Below are positions 11,777-23,877 of a stretch of 64,000 bases of DNA, piece after piece. Every line of letters starts with the position of its first letter. Position 1 is the stretch's first letter. The notes under the pieces are model-generated. The model was not told where the DNA came from. It did not search any database and was given only the letters and a program-made list of their open reading frames with translations. The DNA comes from Hippopus hippopus (taxonomy: Eukaryota; Mollusca; Bivalvia; Cardiida; Cardiidae), in the NCBI GenBank assembly GCA_946811185.2, contig OX328101.1:34146122-34210121 (forward strand), written 5' to 3'. The position numbers and the translations under genes are program-made.

Positions 11777-11804
11777 ATACAAAACAACAGAATTTGACTG
11801 TTAT

Positions 11805-12030
11805 TAAATGGTGTTTTATGCCTCTTTCAACATTATTTCAGTCATATCACAGCAACAGTTCACATATTCATGTGTTTCGTGGATTTTACCAGTACTAGGC
11901 TAGAGCTCTAAAGTGTCTTGCCCAAGGACACTCCCATGAAAGGCCCAGTGGATCTAGTGCTGCTGGAACCCAGGGCCTCCAGGTAACGAGTCCCACACCA
12001 CTTTACCACCGAGCCACACAGGACCCTGAC
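11805..12030 (-). mobile_element. S3 tRNA-derived SINE
   Basis: Head GTCCTGTGTGGCTCGGTGGT and B box GGGTTCCAGC. The body contains TGTCCTTGGGCAAGACACTT. Confidence 0.8.
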
Positions 12031-12049
12031 TGGTCCAGAGTGGAAGATT

Positions 12050-12221
12050 TTCCAGATGACTAATATCATTCAAATGATGGAATTTGTCTACGATAAGATA
12101 AAAAACACAGCAGGAAAAGTAAATAATGTTGGTAACTAGCATTTTTTTCTTTTCCCACAATGTTTTCAAAGGTTTTTTCCCAGGGTCTTTAAAACACAGG
12201 ATTGTTTGTTGGCAGGGTTAA
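12050..12221 (-). mobile_element. H1 element, 5' truncated next to a SINE
   Basis: It lacks the left arm and ends at TTAA 12218-12221. Confidence 0.7.
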
Positions 12222-12443
12222 CCCTTCACCACACCATCCCGAGTTTTAACAACCCCGAAAAAGCCTTTTGAAAACATTGTGGGAAATGGAGACAATGCTG
12301 GTAACCAGCTTTTTCTCCTTTTCCCACAATGTTTTCTACCTTTCTCAGGACATGTTTTAATTTTTCAGTCATACTGATTTTGTCGTTTGCAAATGCTTTC
12401 AATTTGCAATGACTTAAAATTTTGTCGGTTGGTAAAGAGTTTT
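12218..12443 (+). mobile_element. H1 hairpin element sharing TTAA with the previous copy
   Basis: The palindrome is complete. This is a second pair of copies joined through one TTAA. Confidence 0.85.
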
Positions 12444-12582
12444 AGGACAATTTAGACTATTTTTCTTTCCAAATTGTTGTTTTGGAAAGAATATCTGTGA
12501 AAAAAAAACAGTTTATGTTTAAGATTACAATGCATAGTCTATTTAGCCTGATCTTAATCTACCTGTATAGCTTTTAACTTAC

Positions 12583-12686
12583 CATGTAGATACACTGCTA
12601 CTTGTAGATTTTTCTCGTTATGGCCTTAGGCAAAGTGTCTGTCATCTTTTTCAAGTACATGTATTACCACTTCAAAGCCGTGGGAT
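12583..12686 (-). pseudogene. Decayed duplicate of the exon at 11268-11381
   Basis: It is alignable to that exon over most of its length, including acceptor, the ATGxCAGACACTTTG core and donor (ACATG before GTAAGTT). The adjoining G-rich intron sequence is duplicated too (11400-11530 versus 12690-12830). Stops interrupt every relevant frame, and the former Trp codons now read TGA. Confidence 0.7.
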
Positions 12687-12949
12687 CTTAAATTGAAAAG
12701 AAAACAAAAAACAACCTCTGGTTCCTTTTTTCTATGGGGGTGGGGATGGGGGTGGGCTAGTTGTAGGAAAAGTTGTTTCCTGTAACTTTATTTTGCTTTT
12801 TTTGTTTCTTTTCTGATTTATACACTTTAGACTGTTTTAAATCAATATGACTATTTTTGGTTAAACTGTATTTCTATTGTAAGTAAATCTTAACTTATGT
12901 GACTCACAATTCAATTTTTCTTGCTCAAACCTGTGTTTGTAAGTGAGAA

Positions 12950-13560
12950 ATGACCTGCTGCTGTAGAAAGCTGACTGTATGCATTCTCACTGTGAACATT
13001 TTATTTTTGTACTGTTAATGCAGCTTTATTCATTTTTATCTTCAAGCTTGAGGTAGTTTTTAGTATTCAGTCAATCAATTTTTCTTTCTGATAACAGGAT
13101 TTAAGATTTTTAGAATGGTCCAAATTGAAAGCAATTGCAGATGACAAAGTAAATGGCACTGAAATAAGAAAGTTTGTCTTTGAATGGGAAGAAAACATTG
13201 TGGAAAAAGGATAAAATGCTGGTAACCAGCATTTTTTCCTTTTTCCTCAGTGTTTTCAAAAGTCTTATTTCTAACAGTAATTAAAACACAGAATTGTATA
13301 TTATAAAGAATTAATAAACCACACCCTTATTTGTTTCTTTTTTTTTTTCAATTTAATTTCATCTTAATATGAACATATACATGTAATCTTGATTTCTTTG
13401 CTCTTGCAAAGGAATCAATCTTAAACTTACTATTCAAAAGACTTTATTGCTTGCATGTGCTTGTGACCTGCTGCTGTTGAAATCTGTATGCATATCTAAC
13501 TTGTTAATCACACTTTTGTACTGTAACTTTATATTTATTCCTTTATGTTTTCTTGAAACA
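12950..13560. repeat. Tandem duplication within an intron
   Basis: Blocks with TGACCTGCTGCTGT, CTGTATGCAT and TTTTGTACTGT at 12950-13020 recur at 13445-13525, with a trace near 14580-14660. They belong to the same local duplication history as the exon copies. Confidence 0.6.
13096..13314 (-). mobile_element. H1 hairpin element
   Basis: The centre is GCTGGTAACCAGC and the right TTAA is present. Confidence 0.75.
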
Positions 13561-14097
13561 TAGAGTAAACTCTGTTTCTTATATGTCAATATTTCTATTT
13601 TTCAATCAAAGATTCCTCAATAAAAAAGTACTGAAAATTTTAGGTTTATTATCTGTATCCTATTTGACTGTTGATCAACAATTTAAATATTCTTTGGTTT
13701 TTAAGTTTGTATCTAAGGTAACCTCTCCTGATGTTTCCTTCACATTTTACAAATGTGTATGTTTTAGTTCAAGCTGAAAATTGTTTATGTATGCAAATTC
13801 CTGTCATTACTGTATAAAAAAAAAAAAAAGGATTATGGAAAATGCTTGCTTCTGATACTTTCTGCAATACTTTTGCCAGGGACAGGGGGTATCAGAAACA
13901 AACATATTCCCATTGAAAACCTCTAAAGAAAAAAAACAATAATGATTTTCAGTACTACATGTACAACTTTTCCGATAAATAATTCAAGTACACTGCACAG
14001 ATGTGATTATTTGTTTAACCTACAGAAAAACAACTTGTATAAATAGAAAATGAACATTAAGGTTTACCATTAAGGTAATGGTGAGTAAAATCATATT

Positions 14098-14252
14098 CCT
14101 AACTTTTTTCCAAATGACCATTTCATTTTGTCCAAATCGAAAGCATTTGTAGACTATATATTGATATGTGGCTCATATGGTTGTATTAGTCTTTAACAAG
14201 CTCATAAAATATGTTGGCAAATAGAGAAAATGCTGATAGCAGTGTTTCCAAT
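14098..14252 (-). mobile_element. H1 fragment
   Basis: The left arm and half the hairpin, cut by the next copy at its TTAA. Confidence 0.6.
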
Positions 14253-14481
14253 TTAACCCTTTACCAAACAATCACTGGTTTTCACGACTCTGGGAAGGAT
14301 GGCTTTCGAAAACATTGTGGGAAAAGGAGAAAGTGCTGGTAACCAGTATTTTCTCCTTTTCCCACAATGTTTTCTACCCAATCAACGACAGAAATCATCA
14401 TTTGAGCTACATTTAAATTGTTGACTTCAAATGCGTTTAGTTTGGTCCGGTCCAAAATTTTGTCGTGTGGTAAAGGGTTAA
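14253..14481 (+). mobile_element. H1 hairpin element, near consensus
   Basis: TTAA at both ends, CCCTTTACCA start and TGGTAAAGGG end. Confidence 0.88.
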
Positions 14482-14739
14482 GCCTTGATCCTCAGGGCCT
14501 TTGAAACTCAGGATTACCCGGTAACGGTTCAATATTAATCTACGGTACTTAAGATTACACCCTTTTTTTGCATTTGTGAGTAAAAATTAAGTTGTTGCTT
14601 TATTTATAAAGCTAACTGTTTGTTTGAACTTGGCAATGTCATTTTTTTGTATTGTAACTCCATTTTTTGTGTTAGAATGTAAAGCAGCAGTTCTTGTATT
14701 TCTATACCTTTTTTATCCCCAATATTGTTTTCTTTTATT

Positions 14740-15130
14740 CATATATTCTTGTATAATTTTTTTTCCCTGTTACCATTTTATTCTTGTTTTTATTTTCTTT
14801 TTTTATTTTCTTTGTAACTTATTTTTTTGTAATTATTTTTATTGCTTTCTTGTCATGTTTCTTTAATTTTAATTTTTTTTTACTTCTCATGTTATTTTAT
14901 TTCATTCCTTTTCAAGTTTTTCATTTTTCACAAGTTTTTTTTTAATAAGATGTTTTGCATTATTATTATTACCTTTCTTTTTGGTCATTTATAATAAAAA
15001 TATATATATTTTTTTCTAGTTTAGTTTTGTGGGTGTTTATTCTTTTCTGTATTTAGATATTCCTTTTTTTTTTTGTGTGGTTCAGTGTTTTTGTTTTATG
15101 ATAATTATAATATTCCTATATTTTCCTGTA
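14740..15130. repeat. T-rich tract
   Basis: About 390 bp of strongly T-biased + strand sequence, mostly T runs broken by C and A. The open frames inside are composition artefacts. Confidence 0.7.
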
Positions 15131-15199
15131 TTCCTATCCTTTGTTTTGGTTCATTTGTGTGAATGTCCCTATTTGGTGTGGAAAACCATTAGCTCAGAC

Positions 15200-16360
15200 A
15201 CATCAGGGATCGGACACTGATTACTTACATACTTACAGCTGAGACAGATCTGTTTTGCTTTGTGTGTTTTTGTTATTTTAAAAATCTGTTTTCAATGAAG
15301 TATCCAGATAAATTATCAGTGTTCATGATCCACTATGACCAATACTCCATTCAATCAATCCCACAAACCTCCATAGGATGAATGGAAATAACTACCCATG
15401 ATTTACCCATCACATAGTTGATATTAAAAGTTGCAAATATGTTATTTACAAGATATTTATTGAAGTGTGCTTGAATTATGCTTTTACCGGTATGCAAATA
15501 TTGTTGACACATTAAATGTGTAGTGTACTGGGATCATCTAAGCTAGAAGTTCATTAGTTATTAAGAAATGTTCCAATGATTAACAAGTGTTCCTAGGCTA
15601 GCCAAAATTGTTGAAACCAAGACAAAACGTCATTATCCTCATTTTTGCATTTGAACTTTGAAATAATCTAGCAACACTTAAAAATTGTGATGTCTTTGTT
15701 TTCCAAATGACACTTTGAAACATGACTGGAAATATAGTATATGACAAGTTTCTTTAACAATTAGGTCTATATGAACTTGGACTTGGATGGTAAATTTCTT
15801 GACTGGTAAAGTGTTTGAAACCAGCCTAGCATTTATGATCTGAACCACTGCAAATTCAAAGTAGACATTTTCCTTTACTGTTTTGATTTAACAGAAAAAA
15901 ATAGTAATTCAAACATTATAAATGTAATGTATTGCTGTTGTCTGTTTGTTTTCTTAAATAACCTTTATGCAAATACTTTGTAAGAAAAGCCTCTAAAATG
16001 AAATGGTAAAAATTTGCATGCATAAGTTGCAACAGCTGTAGCATAAAGTATAATTTAATACATTACATAGAAAAGTTTGTTATAAGGTTTTCATGGTGTG
16101 GCTGGTTTTGGTATTCAAGGTATTCCAACAGCTGATCTGTATGTGTTACTACATTGAAATCAGACAATGTCAATGCATTTATATATAGACCAGCCAATGA
16201 ATCTTTTAAAAGCACCAAGTCTTTGATTGTCCCCAATATCTATTTGATATTGATTCCCCAGTTTGATCCAAAATATTTTTATAGAAAACATCTTTGAAAT
16301 GTTTTTAAACCAACAGAGATTACATTCACATAGAAAGCATGACTTTACTTCTCAATATAT
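15200..16360. other. Stretch with no identifiable feature
   Basis: AT-rich unique-looking sequence. No exon signals, SINE or H1 copy were found. Probably intronic to the unrecognised - strand unit. Confidence 0.4.
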
Positions 16361-16369
16361 TAACTCTTT

Positions 16370-16586
16370 ACCAAACGACAAAATCTTAGACTTGTCCAAA
16401 TTGAAAGCAGTGGCAGACGAGAATCAAATGTGACTCAAACACTGAACTTTTCCCTATATGGCTAGAAAACCTTGTGGACAAAGGAAAAAATGCTGATTAT
16501 CAGCATTTTCTCCTTTGTCCACAATGGTTTCAAAATTCTTCCTCTTCAGGGTCGTTAAAACTCAGGATTATGTGGTAAAGGGTTAA
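16370..16586 (-). mobile_element. H1 hairpin element
   Basis: TTAA at both ends. The stem is GGACAAAGGA instead of GGGAAAAGGA, with the matching change on the other arm. Confidence 0.87.
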
Positions 16587-16733
16587 ATACACAATACAAC
16601 CTAACCTAATAATGATAAATGAAAATACCTTCTTTACTACAAAGGTGAGCAAGAGATGCATTTATAGACAGTGAGATCACATAAAATTGAAACCTACATG
16701 TACTATACTGAGGAATAGAAAAGCTTTGCTATT

Positions 16734-16962
16734 TTAACCCTTTACCACACAACAAAAAATTGTACCATTCCAAATTGAAAGCTTTTGCAGCAGACGATTT
16801 CAGTATTGCTCAAATGATGTGATTTTTGTTTGATAGGGTAGAAAAAAATGTGGGAAAAGGAGAAAATGCTGGTTAACAGCATTTTCCCCTTTTTCCTCTA
16901 TGTTTTCATAAGGTTTCTTCCTGAGGGTCGTTAAAAGTTGGCATTGTGTGATAAAGGGTTAA
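16734..16962 (-). mobile_element. H1 hairpin element
   Basis: TTAA at both ends. The centre is GCTGGTTAACAGC. Confidence 0.87.
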
Positions 16963-17414
16963 ATCAAATGTGAAAGAAAGGAAATGAATGAATGAATGAA
17001 TAAATAAATGAAAAATTTAGGACAATGATAATAAGATAATTTGATCAAGGAAAATTTCAAAAGAAAAAATAAATATAAGTACATTAATGTAGATCTAATA
17101 TAAATGCATGTATAAAGATAAATGTACAGTACCATTAAGCTCTACATATCTATTTTATATACCCTTCAAGTGCCAAACAAACTATGTAGACATGGAACAG
17201 AGGCCAGAAAAAATGTCATTTTAATGCTGAGCTTTACTCATTAGGTAGAGCAGATCTAAGAGCAGGCTACAGTATACAGTCTGATTCTGATCTGCACTAG
17301 CCTGAAAAAATCTAAAGTTGTGAGAGGCACTTGACAGGTTAAGATCCTTTTCATTCCAAATTACATGAACCTTATATAAATTGACACACACACACACAAA
17401 AACTGTGTGGTCTT

Positions 17415-17640
17415 TTAAACCCAGTACCAAACAATCATAAGTTTTAAAGCCCAAAAGGAAGGCTTTTGCAAACATTGTTGGAAAAGGAGAAAATGCTAGT
17501 AACCAGAATTTTCTCCTTTTCCTTCAATGTTTTCCACCCTTTCAAGGGCAGGTCTTATCTTTTGTGCTGTATTAGTGATGGTGTCTGCAAAGGCTTTTAA
17601 TTTTGAAAAGTCTGCAATTTTGTTGTTTGGTACAGAGATA
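17415..17640 (+). mobile_element. H1 hairpin element
   Basis: Left TTAA, a worn but recognisable palindrome (GCTAGTAACCAGA). Confidence 0.8.
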
Positions 17641-17828
17641 AGTCTAATATTAAATATGAAAGGCCAAAAATCTATATATTGTCTTCGTCAGTCTAAAGGT
17701 AAGATAAATGCATTCACATAACTTGTGAAAATGGATCTTTTGTTTCACTGATAAAATTGTTTTTCAGTGACATGTACTTTGGTTTTGATAAAAGGACTCA
17801 GATAAGGTTAACTTTGCAAATGAAACAC

Positions 17829-18040
17829 AGCTGCTGCCCCTGAATAGACCGACAAACCTTTCTGACTTGCCTTGATCTATCATTGTTGACAGTTTATCTC
17901 TATATTTTTGTTTGTTCATGATTAAAAAATCTTGCTGCCCCTGAATAGATTGACAAACCTTTCTGACTTGCCTTGATCCGTCATTGGCGACAGTTTATCT
18001 CTATATTTTTGGTTGTTTATGATAAAAAAAAATCTTGGTC
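17829..18040. repeat. Two tandem copies of a unit of about 108 bp
   Basis: CTGCCCCTGAATAGA, CGACAAACCTTTCTGACTTG-type and GACAGTTTATCTCTATATTT recur with few changes. A third, diverged copy is at 49082-49145. Confidence 0.85.
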
Positions 18041-18882
18041 AAAAGACAAATTTTTCCTGGATGCCACCCAGTAATCAACTCTGTCCTGACTACATGTATC
18101 TCTCTGCTGTGTTTCCTGGTATCTAACCAGTCCAAGGTAATCATCAATTGGGCAAGGACAACCTTTCTGAGCAATGAAGTATAAAACTAATTTTGTTTCA
18201 TGTATTCTAATTTGTAACTTATTTTTTCAAAAAAAGATAAGTATACTTAATACAAGCCATTTTCAGAATTTACATGAACAGATTTTACTTACTTAACAAG
18301 CTATCATTCAAGTTCTGCTTTCTTTTTTTCATGATCAGTCTAATCAAAGTTGGATTTAAGATCCTTAACATCAAAAACTGTGTGAGCTAATGAATCATTT
18401 CTTGTTTACTTCTGGATCTAAGATCCTCTACATCAAAAATTGTATGAGATAAAGAATTAATATTTCTAAGATCCTTAGCAACACAGGAATTTCTTGGGAC
18501 TTGGGTAAAAAGAAATGCAGAGTTCATTTCAGAACAAGTTTCTGTACAAAAAAAGATGGTATAAAATCAATACAACAAGAAGTTAATGGTTGGCTGGGTG
18601 GGCCACAAAAAGGGTAATCAGGTGCAGTAACAATTACTTGCCTGTTGATCTCCAGTTTCTCTAAAATTAAATTTTTGCAGTATTTGGTCAACATTGAAAG
18701 AATGATTCTTATTTTTATTCGCTCATATCTACAAATCTTTAATTTTGATTGAAACTGTCTTTCCATGTTTTGGTCAGTTTCCTTAAAAGTATTTTACCTC
18801 AATTAGCTTGGCCCATGCAAAAATGATTTAGGAGCCAAGAGCCCACCTCAGACAAAAACTAAAATGAACCCTGCAGAAAAAG

Positions 18883-19092
18883 ATCTTTACCAAATGATGA
18901 ATTGGATCTGTCTACTTGGAAACATTGCAGATGACATATTACATGTGGCTCAAATGCTGCAAATTATCTTTGTAGGTAGCAAAACACTGAATAAAGAAAA
19001 AAATGTTGTTCCTCTTTTTCTCACAATGTTTTTTAAAGATTTAATATTTCTTTAGGATTACAATGAAGCAGGAACATTTGGTAAAGGGTTAA
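18883..19092 (-). mobile_element. H1 element with the centre deleted
   Basis: The arms are present and the palindrome is largely missing. It ends at TTAA. Confidence 0.6.
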
Positions 19093-19094
19093 AC

Positions 19095-20600
19095 AAGGCT
19101 TATAATAATAGATGAGAAAAACACACTAAGAGTAGTAAGAAATTACATGCACTTTCATTTTTAGGAGTTAAAATCCTCAACATATACTAAGGTATGCTGA
19201 CAATACCTTGGTGGCTATTACAAATCCCTTTGGTTTACTAACTCTCAAACATGTTTTTAACTTAATGTGTGTCTTACAGACACACATCATGTTAGGATAC
19301 TTCAAAATGTATCAAATCTATCAATTTCATAAACATGGTGCTGATTTAAAAGATTCATCTGTTGTAAACTTTTATGTCTTCTGTTACCTGTCAACTAATG
19401 AAATACTTTGAATACATTGGCCACAAACTTAAAACTTTAAAAACTTGGACACAGTTCTTCTACAAGAGTCTATTCTGCTCTACTCAGTAACTCAAAAGCC
19501 ATTGATGAGCATTGTATTAGCCAAAACTTTAAGAGTCATTTGAGCAAAATAATAGTAAGAGTCAGAACTATAATTTAAAGAGTCATGCCCAATACAAATG
19601 CTTTTATTGAAATTCTTGACACATTACATCCTTATTATTTGTATGTAGCTGTTAAACATTGAATGAAATTTGGTGCTAAGTCACTATTATTTTGAGGACA
19701 ATAATTATGTAATTCATAATTAATAAAATAGATGTTTTTTAGTCAATAGAAGGCCGCTTGTTCACCAGCAGTTGGTCCATACTGTCACTTGGGTTAAGAA
19801 ACATGTCCTTTACTGATCTGTTTCTCGCAGAAAATCTAAATCATATTCATGAGTATACCTGACTGTACATAATTGGTCTAGATCTAATCATTTCTACATA
19901 AAGTGACAATTAAGTATTTGTGATTCATAAAAATCAACAAAGTTTAGCCTCAATAATCTATGTAAAATCATAAATGATGCAGTAATGTGTGTGATGTAGT
20001 AACTGCTAAATTATTGTGGTTGTCCCATCCACAATACCCTACTTTTAGATGAATTCTTAGACAATCACGTGTAAAAACATACATATTTAGTACAAAGACA
20101 ACCACTTTAGAGTTTTAATATGCAATATAGTAAGACCTATAAATAACTGTTGACTGATCTACCAGTCTACATGATCAATGTAATGTGACTTATCTATGAT
20201 AGTGTCAGAAGATTGATAGTTAATTTTCTATTTTATTGAAGCGTCTTTGCAAATAATGCTAGTCATATTGACATTTATATGCAGTGAGTTTTTTTGGTGG
20301 TTGGGTTGTAGCAAGAAGGGGGTGGTCAAGGAGCATCATCAAGTTTTCACAAGAAGTAGATCTACTTAGTCTTAGAACCATAAAGGGTGTTACAGGATAT
20401 AAGAGACATAATGTAAGAATATGCATAAACTGATGTCATGAGGGTCAGAATATATCTGGAACTGCTTTAAGATGGTTTGTCTTAGAGACTGATAATGTAT
20501 GTTTCATGAACATGGCAATCTTGAGGTTTAGCAAGACAATATTTGTTGGCCATTTTGGGTTTTTTGGTTAAGTATTAATCTGTATTGATTTATTTGGTAT
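19095..20600. other. Stretch with no identifiable feature
   Basis: AT-rich sequence without recognisable repeats or good splice-site pairs. Confidence 0.4.
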
Positions 20601-20614
20601 AATTGAAATTATTT

Positions 20615-20637
20615 AAAAAAAAAAAAAACACCGGCAC

Positions 20638-20660
<23 letters not shown>
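20615..20660. repeat. Poly(A) and CA microsatellite
   Basis: An A run is followed by about 13 CA units. Confidence 0.95.
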
Positions 20661-20668
<8 letters not shown>

Positions 20669-21137
20669 CAAAATATGTGGGTCTGTCGACAGAGTAAGAT
20701 TAACATTCATGATACTGTTTTCTTTTTCATTTATTAGTGGCTGACTCCAGGGGATGGCCTCATAAATTAAGGCAGGATGTTGTAATTTGAAGGTAGTGTG
20801 TGGCATCTTAGTGAAATGGCACAGTTTGAGTGCATCTCATTTTTTTTTTCAAACTTTCGAAGTTTGCTACCCTTCAACAGTATATGGCAACCATATTGTC
20901 TTATACGCTTGACACCATGGCGGACAATCAGTTTAAAACTACCAGGTTATATTTAAATTCTGATTTTAGGCAGGTAGAAGTACATGTATATCAAAGTCAT
21001 AACTCAATGTCTCAAATATTGTATTCCAGAATTTTAGAAATTGTTGATAAGTTATCCATCATTACATGGACAGGTTTTTTATAATTTTATATGTGCTCAA
21101 ATTGACTTTTAATTACCTCATGTAAAGTGATTCTTAC

Positions 21138-21171
21138 CTCAACAAAGTCCAAATCTGGTCATATTGTAAAT
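21138..21171 (-). other. Small exon, 34 nt, unrecognised - strand gene
   Basis: It has a strong acceptor (polypyrimidine tract ending TTTCTTTGTAG) and a strong donor (TTGAG before GTAAGAA). One frame is fully open, coding LQYDQIWTLL with one base of phase in and two out. Another frame gives LDFVE after an internal AG. It may also be part of a 5' leader. Confidence 0.45.
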
Positions 21172-21259
21172 CTACAAAGAAAAAAAAATAAAATCCAAAT
21201 TTTGTATAGTCATTAACAAACAACGTAAAAAAATTCTATTTCTTTGTGAGTGTATATTT

Positions 21260-21478
21260 TTAACCCTTTATCCCATATTCAGTTTTAATGACCCTGAGGA
21301 AAAAACGTTTGAAAACATTGGCGGAAAAGGAGAAAATGCTGATAACCAGCATTTTCTCTTTAACCATGTTTTCTAGTCCTTATAAAACAGGTTTCATCAT
21401 TTGAGTCACATTAAATTTTTCATCTTGAAAGGCTTGCAATTTGGACTGGTAAGTAATGGTACCTTCTGGTGAAGGGTA
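21260..21478 (+). mobile_element. H1 hairpin element
   Basis: Left TTAA and centre GCTGATAACCAGC. A SINE follows at once at 21484. Confidence 0.8.
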
Positions 21479-21483
21479 ATAAA

Positions 21484-21735
21484 GCCTGGCGTGGTTGCTC
21501 AGTGGTTAGCCTATCTAACTCGTGACCTGGAGGTTGCAGGTTCGATACCCGGTTGCGACGAACTTTATTTCCGGCGAATTTTTGCCCCTCACCTCTGATG
21601 CATGTGAGAAAAGTAGTCAGTGGCTTTGTGTCAGTACCGGTGTGGGAAAGCCAGGAAACACATGGGTGCGTCACTGACCACCATGATATGACCTAAGCTG
21701 TTAAAATGGCGTTAAACTCCAATACAAACTAAAGG
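21484..21735 (+). mobile_element. S2 tRNA-derived SINE
   Basis: A box TGGTTGCTCAGTGGTTAG and B box GGTTCGATACC. The body includes CTCACCTCTGATGCATGTGA and the end GTTAAACTCCAATACAAA. Confidence 0.85.
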
Positions 21736-21767
21736 GTAATAAATACACCAATATTAATTATGTTATC

Positions 21768-21918
21768 CTTTTACCACACAATCCCGAGTTTTAATGACCC
21801 TGAGGAAGAAGTCATTTGAAAACATTATGGGAAAAGGAGCTATATTTTTGTTGTTGTTGTTGTCTGCAAATGATTTCAATTTGGTCAAGACCAAAATTTC
21901 GTCCTTTGGTAAAGAGTC
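21768..21918 (+). mobile_element. H1 element, hairpin half deleted
   Basis: The arms match. The sequence jumps from GGGAAAAGGAG into the right arm. Confidence 0.7.
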
Positions 21919-22039
21919 CATCATTTTAAGGAGGCTTTGACTTGCCTCAGTATATTGTAATTGGAATTTTTCTACCCTAAATTTTTTTTTTCACTGTTGA
22001 AAATAGGCTAGAGAAAATTCCTCCAGATATTCCCATACT

Positions 22040-22138
22040 TGAATGATTCTGACAAAGACGGCTTTCAAAAATATTTTGAAAAAAAAAAAGAATGCTGCAA
22101 CCAGAATTTGCTGCCTTTTCCACAAAATTTTCTACCTT
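22040..22138 (+). mobile_element. H1 fragment
   Basis: Only the worn hairpin core is recognisable. Confidence 0.4.
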
Positions 22139-22289
22139 GGATCAGCACTACTTAAGACGCCGGCGATAATTTGAGAGAAAATAAAACAATCGCAGTTTGC
22201 AACCATGTGTACCATGCTAGATCTAGATTTACACATACTTTGATTATTCATGAAAATATCTACAAATTTCAAATAAATAAGACACTTAC

Positions 22290-22400
22290 TTCATTTTTTC
22301 CGGATCAAATTGTCTGGGTCTCTCTGCAAGACACCATACTGCCCACTCAAACGTTGACTACTCACTGAGCAATCTCGTGCGCGGTTCATTAATCACGTGA
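22290..22400 (-). other. Candidate first exon of an unrecognised - strand gene
   Basis: Reading the - strand, a segment from the CpG-containing patch near 22400 ends in ATGAA before GTAAGTG, a near-perfect 5' splice site. CACGTG at 22393 lies at its upstream edge. No long frame runs through it, so it would be untranslated. The upstream boundary is a guess. Confidence 0.35.
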
Positions 22401-22469
22401 TCGGGGTCAGCCTAAAAACCAACCAGAACAGACGGGAACAGAAGCCTTTATTGACCCTCAATCGCCTTC

Positions 22470-22562
22470 ACAACTAAAGCTGCCTAAATGCGGCCACTAA
22501 AGATTGATATCAGACTGAAAAAAGGCATTCTGATCTTTGATCTACACTGTCCGTTTTGTTGA
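22470..22562 (+). mobile_element. G2 fragment
   Basis: The hairpin TCAGACTG to TCTGATCTTTGATCTACACT is followed by GTCCG. Confidence 0.55.
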
Positions 22563-22760
22563 GATAATCTGGCCAAGAGCAACCTTAAACTTGCAATTAT
22601 TTAGGCCTTATTTCTAGCCTGGCATTGTCTTTTCTCAAGGTTTATTCAGAGCTCTCGGGTAACCAACAAGTCACTTATTTATAGATGAACTTGGAATTGT
22701 ACCAATAACATGTCTTTGGATTTCTAGATTCATTTCTTTTTTTACTTTTGTTTGTACATA

Positions 22761-23028
22761 AATGGCGAGCATCACACGAAAAGGGGCATTCGAACATTTG
22801 CGTAAACTGTTGTCTCAGATCAGTCCACGCAGGCTAATCCGAGACGGCACTTTACGACTACCGGTACATTAGAATTTGTTCTTCAGTAGACGCGCAAAAA
22901 AAGAAAATTACATAAAAGCGGAAAGTGTCGTTTCGGATTAGTCTGCGCGGACTGCGCAGGCTGATAGGAGACGACACTTTACGCAAATGTCCGAATGGCC
23001 CCTCTCCGCGTATTTCAGGCCACATAGG
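22761..23028. mobile_element. D4 double-hairpin element
   Basis: D4 is about 265 bp with long inverted ends (TATGGCCTGCAACACGCGAA type) and two separate GC-rich hairpins built on GGATCAGCCTGCGCAG. Here the ends are worn and both hairpins are present. Confidence 0.75.
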
Positions 23029-23321
23029 AATTTATCCACTCCAAAGTTTACAGTTGTGCTCACCATTGACCGATAGGACACGTGAGAGGGCTTGTTTCTT
23101 CGTAGGTTGACAAACAAATTTTTCTTGATATTTTCTATATAATATTGTTTGGGAGAAAAAATCGTTTTTTTTAAATAAACGATTTCGCTCTTTTTTCATC
23201 CCTTTACTTCGTCATTATACGATGCCCTTTATTTGCAAGATGGTACAGCTAGTGTTTCAATACAGCAGTATTTAGAACGGTTTGTGAATGCAGTCCCTCA
23301 TGCAAGTAACTGGCAATCAGG

Positions 23322-23362
23322 TCTTACCAGGGATCGTATATGTTATATACGATCCCTGGTCT
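23322..23362. repeat. GGGATC palindrome
   Basis: CCAGGGATCGTATAT and ATATACGATCCCTGG are separated by 3 bases, a perfect 15-bp stem. A sister copy is at 43354. Confidence 0.85.
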
Positions 23363-23659
23363 TACAGATCAAGTTGGAAACATGGTCATTAAAGGTAAAA
23401 ATTATATCAGTATATGAATTCCATCTAAAAGAAACTAAATTTGAATCGTTTAGTAAAGAGTAAACATCTATGGCTTCATATGAAAGGAAACTTTTTTTTT
23501 TTTCGGCTGTAAAGAATTCCTTAATATTGAAAAGTGCAGGCGGTTTCCGGTCAGACAGGCCAGGGATCAGGAAAAAAAACCCTTCTATTTTACCGTCTTC
23601 TTTCGTTTTTGCCTTTTAGTCGTTCACAACTTTCAGTTATTGCCACTTTGTATTCGACA

Positions 23660-23710
23660 CCTTCTTTCTTTCTTTCTTTCAAACGTTCGTTCGTTAGTTC
23701 GTTCGTTCAA
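23660..23710. repeat. TTTC and TTCG microsatellites
   Basis: Short runs of TTTC pass into TTCG/TTAG repeats. Confidence 0.9.
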
Positions 23711-23877
23711 AACTAGGAAGATTGTTTGGTAAAAGCTGTAAATGGATGAACTAAACACTACCAGGTATCGGAGAAGATCAATAGGCCTATCAGAGTACGT
23801 CCGTTCAGTCTGATGCCGATCCCTCCTCGCTATCTCAACCGACATCTGCCGTTGGTTGAACTATGAAATGTTCTAAC

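Noticed and set aside
14624..15220. Phe/Tyr/Leu-rich frames resembling membrane proteins
   Set aside because: They come from a T-rich tract; the hydrophobicity is a composition effect.
22761..23028. CRISPR-like or terminator-like repeated hairpins
   Set aside because: Animal genome with introns and SINEs. The hairpins are transposon copies without regular spacers.
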